This document shows, piece by piece, positions 21,065-28,474 of a DNA stretch of 64,000 nt. Each line of letters begins with the position of its first letter. The stretch's first letter is position 1. A program made the translations under genes and the position numbers. The notes under the pieces were generated by a model, which searched no databases, was not told the DNA's origin, and saw only the letters and a list, made by a program, of their open reading frames with translations. Origin of the DNA: Lacunisphaera sp. GTDB lineage: Bacteria > Verrucomicrobiota > Verrucomicrobiia > Opitutales > Opitutaceae. The stretch covers positions 434,001 to 498,000 of the forward strand of contig JAQSCO010000060.1 in assembly GCA_029945445.1 (NCBI GenBank), written 5' to 3'.

Positions 21065-21535
21065 ATGCCCGCCGATCTCGTCGAAGTCTCCGTCAAAGGT
21101 CTGATGCCCACGGCCAACGGCTGCGCCGTGTTCCTCGGCAACGAGGAGAAGGTCTTCGTCATTTACGTGGACCCCAGCGTGGGCAGTGCCATTTCGATGA
21201 CGATCAATGGCGTGAAAAAGGAGCGGCCGCTCACGCACGACCTCATCGGTCACCTGCTGATGGGCCTCGAGATCTCGCTCGAGCGCGTCATCATCAACGA
21301 CGTCAACGATGGCACCTATTTTGCGCGCATCATCCTGCACATGCAGAACGAACTCGGCCGGAAGTTCCTCGAGCTCGATGCCCGCCCGAGCGACTCCATC
21401 GTCCTCGCGCTGCAGCAGAAGCGGCCGATTCTCGTCGCCCAGAAGGTTTTCGATCTCGTCGAGGACATGACCGAGATCCTCGAGCGCGTGCTCAAGCAGC
21501 AGAAAGAAGAGCCCAAGGACGAGGAAGACCAGTAA
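21065..21535 (+). CDS. Bifunctional nuclease family protein (DUF151)
   Basis: 156 residues with the BFN domain (about 5-130): MTINGVKKERPLTHDL, then LERVIINDVNDGTYFARI and LDARPSDSIVLAL, the highly conserved DARPSDA-like box. Homologues include plant bifunctional nucleases and Thermotoga TM0160; the activity of the bacterial proteins is poorly known. The C-terminal 25 residues are a charged Lys/Glu tail. It is followed closely by a REP-like hairpin and the dus gene. Confidence 0.88.
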   Translation: MPADLVEVSVKGLMPTANGCAVFLGNEEKVFVIYVDPSVGSAISMTINGVKKERPLTHDLIGHLLMGLEISLERVIINDVNDGTYFARIILHMQNELGRKFLELDARPSDSIVLALQQKRPILVAQKVFDLVEDMTEILERVLKQQKEEPKDEEDQ

Positions 21536-21547
21536 TCCTTGTGGGCT

Positions 21548-21562
21548 GGCGAGCTTGCTCGC
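21548..21562. repeat. REP-like hairpin before dus
   Basis: GCGAGC / GCTCGC inverted repeat with a 2-nt centre, within tgggctggcgagcttgctc, a type of short palindrome often dispersed in G+C-rich genomes. It lies a few bases after the nuclease stop and continues into a Pro/Ser-coding stretch. It reads open into dus, which makes the dus start ambiguous. Confidence 0.5.
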
Positions 21563-21580
21563 GCCTCGCCCCTTCCTGCC

Positions 21581-22675
21581 TTGTCCTCACCCCTCCCGCC
21601 TCCCGCCTCGCGCCTTCCCGCCGGCCACGTTTCCGGCCAGCCGCTGACCGCCTTGGCCCCGATGCAGGATGTCACCGACCTGCCCTTCATGCGCGTCATC
21701 GCGCACTACGGCGCACCGGATTATTTCTTCACCGAGTTCTTCCGCGTGCACAGCCAGTCGCGGCCGGAGAAGCACATTCTCCGCTCCATCGTCGAGAACC
21801 AGACCGGCCGGCCGGTCTTCGCCCAGCTTATCGGCGAAGCCCTACCGGACATGGTGCGCACCGTGAAGGATCTCCTGAAATATCCCATCGCCGGCATTGA
21901 CCTGAACATGGGCTGCCCGGCGCCGAAGATCTACAAGAAGAACGTCGGCGGCGGCCTCCTGCGCGACCCCGCCAAGGTCGACGAACTGCTCGGCGCGCTG
22001 CGCGCCGCCGTGCCGGGGCTCTTCACCGTGAAGATGCGCATCGGCTTCGACTCGACGGAGAATTTCGAGCGCATCCTTGGCCTCGTGAACAAGCACGGCG
22101 TCGACCTGCTCAGCGTCCACGGCCGCACGGTGAAGGAAGGCTACCGCAGCGAAGTGCATTACGACTTCATCGGCACGGCCGCCCGCATCGTTCGTTGCCC
22201 GGTGCTGGCGAACGGCAACGTCACGTCGGCCGAGAAGGCCGTGGCCGTGCTCGCCGAGTCCGGTGCCGCCGGCGTGATGATCGGCCGCCACGCCATCCGC
22301 AACCCGTGGATTTTCCGGCAGACTCGCGAGAAACTTGCCGGCCAGACTGTCACGCCCGTCACCCTCGCCGACGTCCGTGAATACGTCGCCCGCCTCTACC
22401 GCGAGACGCAGGGCCCGGGCGTGCCGGAAAGTGCGCACGTCGCGAAGATGAAGAAATACCTGAACTTCGTCGGCCAGAGCGTCGACGCCGACGGCGCATT
22501 CCTGCACGACATGCGCCGCGCGCTGACCGAGACCGAGCTCTTCGCCGTGTGCGACAAACACCTGCTCGTCGAGCCCACGAAGCTTTTCGCCACCGAGCCC
22601 TACCCCGGCATCATCGCCCGCCCCAATTGCGAGACGCCCGTAGAGAGCTGCTCGCTCGACACGGTGACGGCGTAA
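21581..22675 (+). CDS. dus: tRNA-dihydrouridine synthase
   Basis: FMN-dependent reduction of uridine to dihydrouridine in tRNA. TIM-barrel signatures: LAPMQDVTDLPF at strand 1, GIDLNMGCPAPKIYKKNVGGGLL with the catalytic Cys, TVKMRIGF, VHGRTVKEGY and MIGRHAIRNPW at the phosphate-binding end. The start is uncertain. No ATG lies upstream of the first barrel strand; the frame is open back to a TTG at 21539 but that passes through a REP-like hairpin. I chose the TTG at 21581, giving about 364 residues. Another TTG lies directly before the LAPM motif but would remove strand 1. Which Dus class (A, B or C) it is cannot be told by eye. Confidence 0.9.
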   Translation: MSSPLPPPASRLPAGHVSGQPLTALAPMQDVTDLPFMRVIAHYGAPDYFFTEFFRVHSQSRPEKHILRSIVENQTGRPVFAQLIGEALPDMVRTVKDLLKYPIAGIDLNMGCPAPKIYKKNVGGGLLRDPAKVDELLGALRAAVPGLFTVKMRIGFDSTENFERILGLVNKHGVDLLSVHGRTVKEGYRSEVHYDFIGTAARIVRCPVLANGNVTSAEKAVAVLAESGAAGVMIGRHAIRNPWIFRQTREKLAGQTVTPVTLADVREYVARLYRETQGPGVPESAHVAKMKKYLNFVGQSVDADGAFLHDMRRALTETELFAVCDKHLLVEPTKLFATEPYPGIIARPNCETPVESCSLDTVTA

Positions 22676-22698
22676 GTCGGCCCGGTCCCGGAGCGGAC

Positions 22699-23241
22699 CT
22701 ACTCCAACCCCAACACCTTGCGCCCGGTCTCGGAGATCATCTGGGGCGTCCATTGCGGGTCCCACACGATGTGCACCTTCGCAGATTCAACGTCCGGCAG
22801 CGCGGCGATCTTCTGGCGCGCATCCTCGGCGATGACCGGGCCCATGCCGCAGCCGGGTGCCGTCAGCGTCATCTTCACGTCGACGACATTTTTGCCCGCC
22901 GGGTTTTTCTCAAACGCCAGGTCGTAGACGAGGCCGAGGTCGACGATGTTGACGGGGATCTCCGGATCAAAGCAGGTCTTGAGCGCGGCCCAGACGGCTT
23001 CTTCCGAGAAGGCCGTTTGCCCTGAGCCGGTCGAAGGGCTGGCCGCGGCCGCCGTGTACCCACCGATGGCACCAGTGTTGCCCACCGCGATCTGGAAAAG
23101 TCCGGCGTCCGTGCGCACGGTGACATTGCCGCCGAGCGTCTGCGTGATGAACACGCTCGTGCCGGCCTTGAGCGTGACCTTGTCACCCGCGGGGATGACG
23201 GTCGCGGGGCAGTCGCGGGTCAGTGTGTGTTCCTGGGCCAT
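22699..23241 (-). CDS. sufT: SufT-like Fe-S cluster assembly protein (DUF59/MIP18)
   Basis: 180 residues: an N-terminal SufT-specific domain of about 62 residues (GTSVFITQTLGGNVTV), a linker, and a DUF59 domain (about 78-180) with DPEIPVNIVDLGLVYD and the conserved Cys in LTAPGCGMGP. Expected to help mature iron-sulfur proteins. The linker between the domains contains SPSTGSGQ (residues 68-75), encoded by a known type of dispersed palindromic repeat that has inserted in frame. It starts 7 bp after the sppA-strand gene ends upstream, so it follows sppA on the same strand; no other suf gene is present. Confidence 0.88.
   Translation of the reverse strand: MAQEHTLTRDCPATVIPAGDKVTLKAGTSVFITQTLGGNVTVRTDAGLFQIAVGNTGAIGGYTAAAASPSTGSGQTAFSEEAVWAALKTCFDPEIPVNIVDLGLVYDLAFEKNPAGKNVVDVKMTLTAPGCGMGPVIAEDARQKIAALPDVESAKVHIVWDPQWTPQMISETGRKVLGLE
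23018..23040. repeat. Dispersed REP-like palindrome inside sufT
   Basis: On the minus strand this begins AGCCCTTCGACCGGCTCAGG, a G+C-rich element with GCCCT/AGGGC arms that recurs in many unrelated bacterial genomes and is recognisable in proteins as PSTGSGQ. Here it sits in the linker of SufT and keeps the frame. Confidence 0.7.
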
Positions 23242-23248
23242 GGGACGG

Positions 23249-25105
23249 CTAGCGGGCCAGCGACAGCTCGAACGGGAGGCGGGCGTAGAGGCCCCGCGGG
23301 TCGTTGAACCGGCCGAGCGACTGTAGCTCCGCGGCCGCCTGCTTGACGAAGGTCCCCACCGGACCGCTGAGGGTCAGCTCGCGGTGGCGGCCCTCCATCG
23401 CGTCCCGGAAGGCCTCGGCAAACTGCCGCTTCTTCGGATATTCGGTCACGCGGAAGTTTCCGTCAAACCCCGCCTTCGTCGCGGCGAACTTGACCGCATC
23501 GGCCAGCCCGCCGAGTTCATCGACGAGATGCAGCTTCACGGCCTCGCTGCCGGACCAGACGCGGCCCTGGGCGTTTTCCTCGACGACCTTGCGGTCGAGC
23601 TTGCGGGCGGCGGTGACCTTGGTGATGAACTGGTCGTAGACCCAGTCGACCGTTTGCTGGAACATGGCGAGTTCGTCGTCGGTCTTCGGGCGGACAATGG
23701 TGGCCGCGTCGGCGAATTTCGCCGTCTTGACCGTGTCGAAGGTCAGGCCGAGCTTGTCATTGGCGAGGCCCTGGATGTTCACGAACATGCCGAAGACGCC
23801 GATGGAGCCGGTGATGGTGGTCGGCTCGGCGAAGATCCGGTCGCTCGCGGTCGAGATCCAGTAGCCGCCCGACGCGGCCACGGTGCCCATCGAGACGATC
23901 ACGGGCTTGGTCTGGTGGATGAGATAGATTTCGCGGAGGATCTCCTCGGAGGCGGAGACGCTGCCGCCGGGGCTGTTCACCCGGAGCACGACGGCCTTGA
24001 CGCTGTCGTCGAGCCGGACCTGGCGGAGCATGCGGGAAAATTTCTCGCCATAGATGTAGCCGTCGTCGTTGCCCGAGCCGTCGACGATCTCGCCCTCGGC
24101 ATAGACGATGGCAATCTTGACCCGTCCACCCGAGCTGAGCTCGATGCGGCCCTCGTCCTGCCGCTTGGCGGCGAGGCCGTCGGTCGAGACATGCCGGGCG
24201 TAGTCCTTGAGCGCGATCTGCTTGAAGGGCTGGGTGCTGTTCTTGGCGCGGCCGGTCGCGACCTTCAGCTCGGCGAGGACCTCGTCGACGTAGCCGATCC
24301 GATCCACCAATTTGAGTTTCTTGGCGTCCTCGGCGCGGATGAGGCCCTTCTCGTCCACGGCCTTTTGCAGCGCACCGGCCGGCAGCTTGCGGGCGGCCTC
24401 AATGGTCGTGGTGAGCGAGCCCCAGACGTCGTCCAGCAGCTTCTGGATCTGGGCCCGGTTCTCCGGGCTCATGTCCTTGCGGGTGTAGGGCTCGACGGCG
24501 CTCTTGTATTTGCCGACGCGGGTGACCTGCACGCCGATGCCAAATTTCTCGAACGCGCCGGCGTAGAACATCGGCTGCGAAGCCAGGCCGGGCATGACGA
24601 CCGCGCCGTAGGGATCGAGGACGATCTCATCCGCGACCGAGGCGAGGTAGAAGTCGCGCGTGCTGGCGTAGCTGAGGTAGGCCTTGATCGGCTTGCCGGA
24701 AGCCTTGAACGCCTCCAGCGCCTCGCGCACCTCCTTGAGCGCGGCGTAGCCCGAACCGTAGCCCGAGGCCTGGACCGAACCCGTCAGGTAGATGCCCTTG
24801 ATGTCGCTGTCCTTGGCCGCCGCCTCCAGCGACCGGGTGACCTCGCGCAGTTGGAGCATGCGTCCGCGGTTGCCGCCGAAAATCTCGGCGAACTCCTCCA
24901 AGCCGTCGACTTGGGACGGACTGTCCTGAATGTTGGTCGAAAGGTTCACGACCAAATAGGAGCCGGCGGGCACCCCGATGACTTGCTTCTGGCCGCCCAT
25001 CGCGGCGAGCGCCGCGAGAAACAGGAAGCACACCACCATGCCGCCGAGAACGAAAACAATGAGCGCCGTAAGGGTGGCAAAGAAAGAAGTGAAGAAATTC
25101 TTCAT
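23249..25105 (-). CDS. sppA: Signal peptide peptidase SppA (67 kDa type)
   Basis: Membrane-bound Ser/Lys protease that degrades cleaved signal peptides. 618 residues, the long double-domain form like E. coli SppA. One N-terminal membrane helix (about 10-35). The N-terminal half carries the general-base lysine in GKYKSAVEPY; the C-terminal half carries the nucleophilic serine in GTVAASGGYW, followed by ITGSIGVFG. Both catalytic residues are present. It is divergent from the unknown-protein/dapF operon, sharing a 185-bp intergenic region, and is followed by sufT. Confidence 0.95.
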   Translation of the reverse strand: MKNFFTSFFATLTALIVFVLGGMVVCFLFLAALAAMGGQKQVIGVPAGSYLVVNLSTNIQDSPSQVDGLEEFAEIFGGNRGRMLQLREVTRSLEAAAKDSDIKGIYLTGSVQASGYGSGYAALKEVREALEAFKASGKPIKAYLSYASTRDFYLASVADEIVLDPYGAVVMPGLASQPMFYAGAFEKFGIGVQVTRVGKYKSAVEPYTRKDMSPENRAQIQKLLDDVWGSLTTTIEAARKLPAGALQKAVDEKGLIRAEDAKKLKLVDRIGYVDEVLAELKVATGRAKNSTQPFKQIALKDYARHVSTDGLAAKRQDEGRIELSSGGRVKIAIVYAEGEIVDGSGNDDGYIYGEKFSRMLRQVRLDDSVKAVVLRVNSPGGSVSASEEILREIYLIHQTKPVIVSMGTVAASGGYWISTASDRIFAEPTTITGSIGVFGMFVNIQGLANDKLGLTFDTVKTAKFADAATIVRPKTDDELAMFQQTVDWVYDQFITKVTAARKLDRKVVEENAQGRVWSGSEAVKLHLVDELGGLADAVKFAATKAGFDGNFRVTEYPKKRQFAEAFRDAMEGRHRELTLSGPVGTFVKQAAAELQSLGRFNDPRGLYARLPFELSLAR

Positions 25106-25290
25106 CCCGCGAACCTAGGCAGCCCGTCCGCCACAGCCAGCGAAAAGCGATTGCTGGGCCGTAACTTGGACAAACGGCCATTTCGCGGGTCAAACGGCAG
25201 CGGCCGGTCTTATGGCAAGTCCGGCACGTCGATTTTACCATCTAGTCCTTTTCATTTGCCAGCAAAGGCCGATACATTGTGGTTCAACCC

Positions 25291-26787
25291 ATGAGTGAGA
25301 AAAAAGAGCTGCTCACGACCAACCGCAAGGCGCTGACCATCAATCTGGAGGGCACCCGCTATGGCACCATCGCCGAAATCGGCGCGGGCCAGGAAGTCTC
25401 CCGGATCTTTTTCATGGTCGGCGGCGCCTCCGGCGCGATCGCCAAGACCATGTCGGCCTACGACATGACATTCAGCGACGCCATCTACGGCAAGGCCCCG
25501 CGCTATGTCTCGCACGAGCGGCTGCTCACGATGCTCAACCACGAATACCGGCTGCTGAAGGAACGCCTGTCGGAAAAGCGCGGCGATCGCACCCGGTTTT
25601 TCGTGTTCGCCGATACCGTCGCGGCCAAGAGTTTCAAGGGCACCAATGACGGCCATGGCTGGCTGGGCGTCCGTTTCCAGCACGAGCCGCTCGCCGAGCC
25701 CAGCGAGATCATCATCCACGTGCGCCTGTGGGACCGGGAAAACATCCTCCAGCAGCAGGCACTGGGCATCGTCGGCGTCAACCTCATCTACGGCGCCTTC
25801 AACTACGCCGCCAATCCGCAGGAGCTGGTGCCCTCGCTGGTCGACAACATCGGGACCGACCGCGTCGAGATCGACATGCTGCGCGTGAGCGGCCCGGCCT
25901 TCGCGAACATCGACAACCGCCTGCTCTCGCTGCGCCTGGTCCAGCACGGCCTGACCAACGCCGTCATGTTCTCCCCCACCGGCGAGGTGCTCCAGCCGTC
26001 CGAGGTGCTGCACCACAAGGCCGTGCTCGTCGAACGCGGCAGTTTCCGGCCCGTGACCCATGTCAATGTCGACATGCTCACCTGCGCCACCGCCCAGTTC
26101 ATGCAGGAGCCCATGGTCAAGGGGAAGGAGATGCTCGTCCTCATGGAGATCACCATGAACAACCTGCTGTCCGAGGGCGACCTCGACGCCAAGGACTTCC
26201 TCGCCCGCGTGGACATGCTGGGCCATATCGGTTTCACCACGCTCATCTCGAACTACTCGGAATTTTACCGGCTCGTCTCCTACTTCCGCCGCTACACGAA
26301 GGAGATGATCGGCGTCGCCATGGGGATCAACAACCTCCTCGAGATCTTCAACGAGAAATACTACGAGGACCTCGAGGGCGGCATCCTGGAGTCCATGGGC
26401 CGCATGTTCCGCCACGCGGTGAAACTCTACGTTTACCCGATGCGGCAGGACGCCTACGATCGCTACCAGGCCCATGGCCAACCCGCCGGCGCGCTGGCCA
26501 GCGGCGGCAGCGGCCACGCCTTTTCCGCGGGTGTCATGATCACCGCCCGCAACCTCCAGGTCTCCGACCGGCTGCGCAACCTCTACGCCCACCTGTTGGA
26601 AAACCACAACCTGGATTGCATCGTCGGGAGCAACCCCGCCTACCTGGATATCTTCTCCCGCGATGTGCTGCAGCGCATCAAGTCCGGCGACCCGAGCTGG
26701 GAAAAAATGGTGCCGACCAAGGTCGCGGACTTCATCAAGGAGCGCAAACTCCTGGGTTACGCGGAAAAAGTCCCGGCCGCAGTCTGA
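25291..26787 (+). CDS. Conserved protein of unknown function, coupled to the dapF-like gene
   Basis: 498 residues from the ATG at 25291 (an in-frame GTG lies 12 bp earlier). No signal peptide or membrane helix, so cytoplasmic. I recognise it as a conserved bacterial family from the N-terminal blocks EIGAGQEVSRIFF, AKTMSAYDMTFSDAIYG and WLGVRFQ, and from RVSGPAFANIDNRLLSLRLV, but its database names are inconsistent and I know of no proven function. The strong conservation of the first 60 residues suggests an enzyme or nucleotide-binding site there. It ends 5 bp before the dapF-like start, so the two form a transcription unit and may act in one pathway. Confidence 0.85.
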   Translation: MSEKKELLTTNRKALTINLEGTRYGTIAEIGAGQEVSRIFFMVGGASGAIAKTMSAYDMTFSDAIYGKAPRYVSHERLLTMLNHEYRLLKERLSEKRGDRTRFFVFADTVAAKSFKGTNDGHGWLGVRFQHEPLAEPSEIIIHVRLWDRENILQQQALGIVGVNLIYGAFNYAANPQELVPSLVDNIGTDRVEIDMLRVSGPAFANIDNRLLSLRLVQHGLTNAVMFSPTGEVLQPSEVLHHKAVLVERGSFRPVTHVNVDMLTCATAQFMQEPMVKGKEMLVLMEITMNNLLSEGDLDAKDFLARVDMLGHIGFTTLISNYSEFYRLVSYFRRYTKEMIGVAMGINNLLEIFNEKYYEDLEGGILESMGRMFRHAVKLYVYPMRQDAYDRYQAHGQPAGALASGGSGHAFSAGVMITARNLQVSDRLRNLYAHLLENHNLDCIVGSNPAYLDIFSRDVLQRIKSGDPSWEKMVPTKVADFIKERKLLGYAEKVPAAV

Positions 26788-26792
26788 GTTCC

Positions 26793-27644
26793 ATGCGTTT
26801 CCACAAATACCACGCCCTGGGCAACGACTACCTCGTGCTGAACCCGGCCGATTACCCCGGCTGGGCCGCGCCCACCTCCCCCCAGATCCGCGCCATCTGC
26901 CACCGCAACTTCGGCGCCGGCTCCGACGGCATCCTCTGGGGCCCGCTGCCCTCGGCCAAGGCGAAGTTCGGCCTGCGCATCTTCAACCCCGACGGTTCCG
27001 AGGCCGAGAAGTCCGGCAACGGCCTGCGCATCTTCTCGCGTTATCTCTTCGACCAGAAGCTCGCCGGCGACGCGGCGTTCACCATCGAGGTCCCCGGCGG
27101 CGTCGTCGAGTCCCGCGTCATGGACGGCGGCCAGCGCATCACCGTCGACATGGGCCGTGTCACTTTCCAGAGCGACCAGATCCCCGTCGCCGGCCCCGTG
27201 CGCGAGGTGCTCAACGAGAAATTCCAGATCAAGGACCGCGAGTTCACCTTCTGCGCCGCCGGCATCGGCAACCCGCATTGCGTGATGGTCCTGCCGGAGA
27301 TCTCCGCGGCGCTCGCGACGACCTACGGCCCGGACATCGAGATGCACCGGAATTTCCCCAACCGCATCAATGTCCAGTTCCTCAAGGTCCTCGACCGGCA
27401 GAACATTCAGATCGAGATTTGGGAACGCGGCGCCGGCTACACGCTGGCGTCCGGCAGCAGCTCGAGCGCCGCGGCCGCCGTCGCCCACAAGCTCGGCCTG
27501 GTCGACGCAAAGCTCACCGTGCACATGCCCGGCGGGAGGATCGGCATCGAGATCGCGCCCGACTTCGCCATCCGGATGACCGGCCCGACCACCCGCGTCG
27601 CCGAGGGCGTGCTGCACGCCGAGCTCTTCACCACGAAGATATAA
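26793..27644 (+). CDS. dapF: Diaminopimelate epimerase family protein with both catalytic Cys replaced by Ser
   Basis: 283 residues, normal DapF length, with the two pseudo-symmetrical halves. Family landmarks: HALGNDYLV at the N-terminus, GAGSDGIL, NPDGSEAE then SGNGLR, GNPHCV, and WERGAGYTLASGS. In characterised DapF the active site is a pair of cysteines (Cys73 and Cys217 in E. coli), in CGNG and ACGTG. Here both are serine: Ser74 (codon TCC) and Ser220 (TCC). The fold and substrate-contact residues look intact. It may still be a DAP epimerase of an unusual class, or have another substrate or reaction. It follows the unknown 498-residue gene by 5 bp and is followed by a terminator. Confidence 0.85.
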   Translation: MRFHKYHALGNDYLVLNPADYPGWAAPTSPQIRAICHRNFGAGSDGILWGPLPSAKAKFGLRIFNPDGSEAEKSGNGLRIFSRYLFDQKLAGDAAFTIEVPGGVVESRVMDGGQRITVDMGRVTFQSDQIPVAGPVREVLNEKFQIKDREFTFCAAGIGNPHCVMVLPEISAALATTYGPDIEMHRNFPNRINVQFLKVLDRQNIQIEIWERGAGYTLASGSSSSAAAAVAHKLGLVDAKLTVHMPGGRIGIEIAPDFAIRMTGPTTRVAEGVLHAELFTTKI

Positions 27645-27645
27645 A

Positions 27646-27671
27646 AAACCGGAGCCCAGCGGCTCCGGTTT
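27646..27671. terminator. Bidirectional rho-independent terminator
   Basis: Perfect 11-bp stem AAACCGGAGCC / GGCTCCGGTTT with a CAGC loop. On the minus strand the stem is followed by a run of six T, which makes it a strong terminator for the redoxin gene. On the plus strand it follows dapF by 1 bp but has only TTT after it. Confidence 0.88.
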
Positions 27672-27715
27672 GGCAAGTGCGCGCCTTATCGCGCCGCAGT
27701 CTTGGCGAAGGCGGA

Positions 27716-28330
27716 TCAGTATTTGACCGAGCAGCCGTAAGGCGGGGAGCTCTTGGTCTGGATCGGCCGGCCGGCTTTCAAGTCCGCGAGCGCCGCGGCG
27801 ACATAGTTTGTCGCCTTCGCAATGTCGTCCACTTTGCTCGACCGGATGCTGTCGATGCCGCCGGCGTAGACGAGTGTGCCGCCGCCATCGATGACATACA
27901 GGTGCGGCGTCGTGCGCGCGTCGTAGAGCTGGCCGACCCTGCCGTCCTGATCGCGGAAGTAAGCGGTGGCGGCGGAGCTCATGCGCTTCTGCCAGTCCTT
28001 CACCTGCGCCGGGGCGTAGTCGCCTTCCTTGCCGGCGGCGGCCGAGTTGATGGCGAGCCACACGACTCCATCGGCGGTGGCGGCCTTCTGCAGCTTCGGT
28101 ATGTTGCCGCTCTTGTCGTAGTGTTTCATGACAAACGGGCACTCGGGGTTGACCCATTCGAGCACGACGGTCCTGCCCTTGAATTCAGACAGGGAGTGCT
28201 TGGTGCCGTTGATGTCGGTCAGCGTGAAATCGGGCGCGGCCTGGCCGACCTCGGCGGTGGCGGCGCGTCCGATGCTCAGGGCCCCGCCAAGGACGACGCC
28301 CGTCAGGATGATTTTAATGAGGGATTTCAT
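27716..28330 (-). CDS. Exported thioredoxin-like redoxin (AhpC/TSA-type)
   Basis: 204 residues with a signal peptide (about 1-23, ending GRA). The thioredoxin fold is seen in APDFTLTDINGTKHSL, VVLEWVNPECPFVMKHY and TPHLYVIDGGG. The active site has one Cys followed by Pro (ECPF) rather than CxxC. The C-terminus has a further Cys (PYGCSVKY), a possible resolving partner. This form is common in Bacteroidetes and Verrucomicrobia as an envelope peroxiredoxin-like or reductase protein. Single gene with its own terminator downstream. Confidence 0.85.
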   Translation of the reverse strand: MKSLIKIILTGVVLGGALSIGRAATAEVGQAAPDFTLTDINGTKHSLSEFKGRTVVLEWVNPECPFVMKHYDKSGNIPKLQKAATADGVVWLAINSAAAGKEGDYAPAQVKDWQKRMSSAATAYFRDQDGRVGQLYDARTTPHLYVIDGGGTLVYAGGIDSIRSSKVDDIAKATNYVAAALADLKAGRPIQTKSSPPYGCSVKY

Positions 28331-28474
28331 GGAAGTAATGGGTGGGAAAGGTGCACAGCTAGTCGCCGCAGTCAAAACCTGCGTGGTTGCGTGCGGTGGC
28401 CACCGGGGAGAGCGCCGCCGAACCGCATAATTGTGCGTTGCGGCGCGGCCGGCCCCTCCTAGCTTGCAGGCACC

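Noticed and set aside
25156..25168. Motif GGGYCGTAACTTG shared upstream of the sppA/unknown divergent region and upstream of fabV (33247-33259)
   Set aside because: A 13-nt match with one transition, present twice in 64 kb. It may be chance, and no promoter geometry follows from it.
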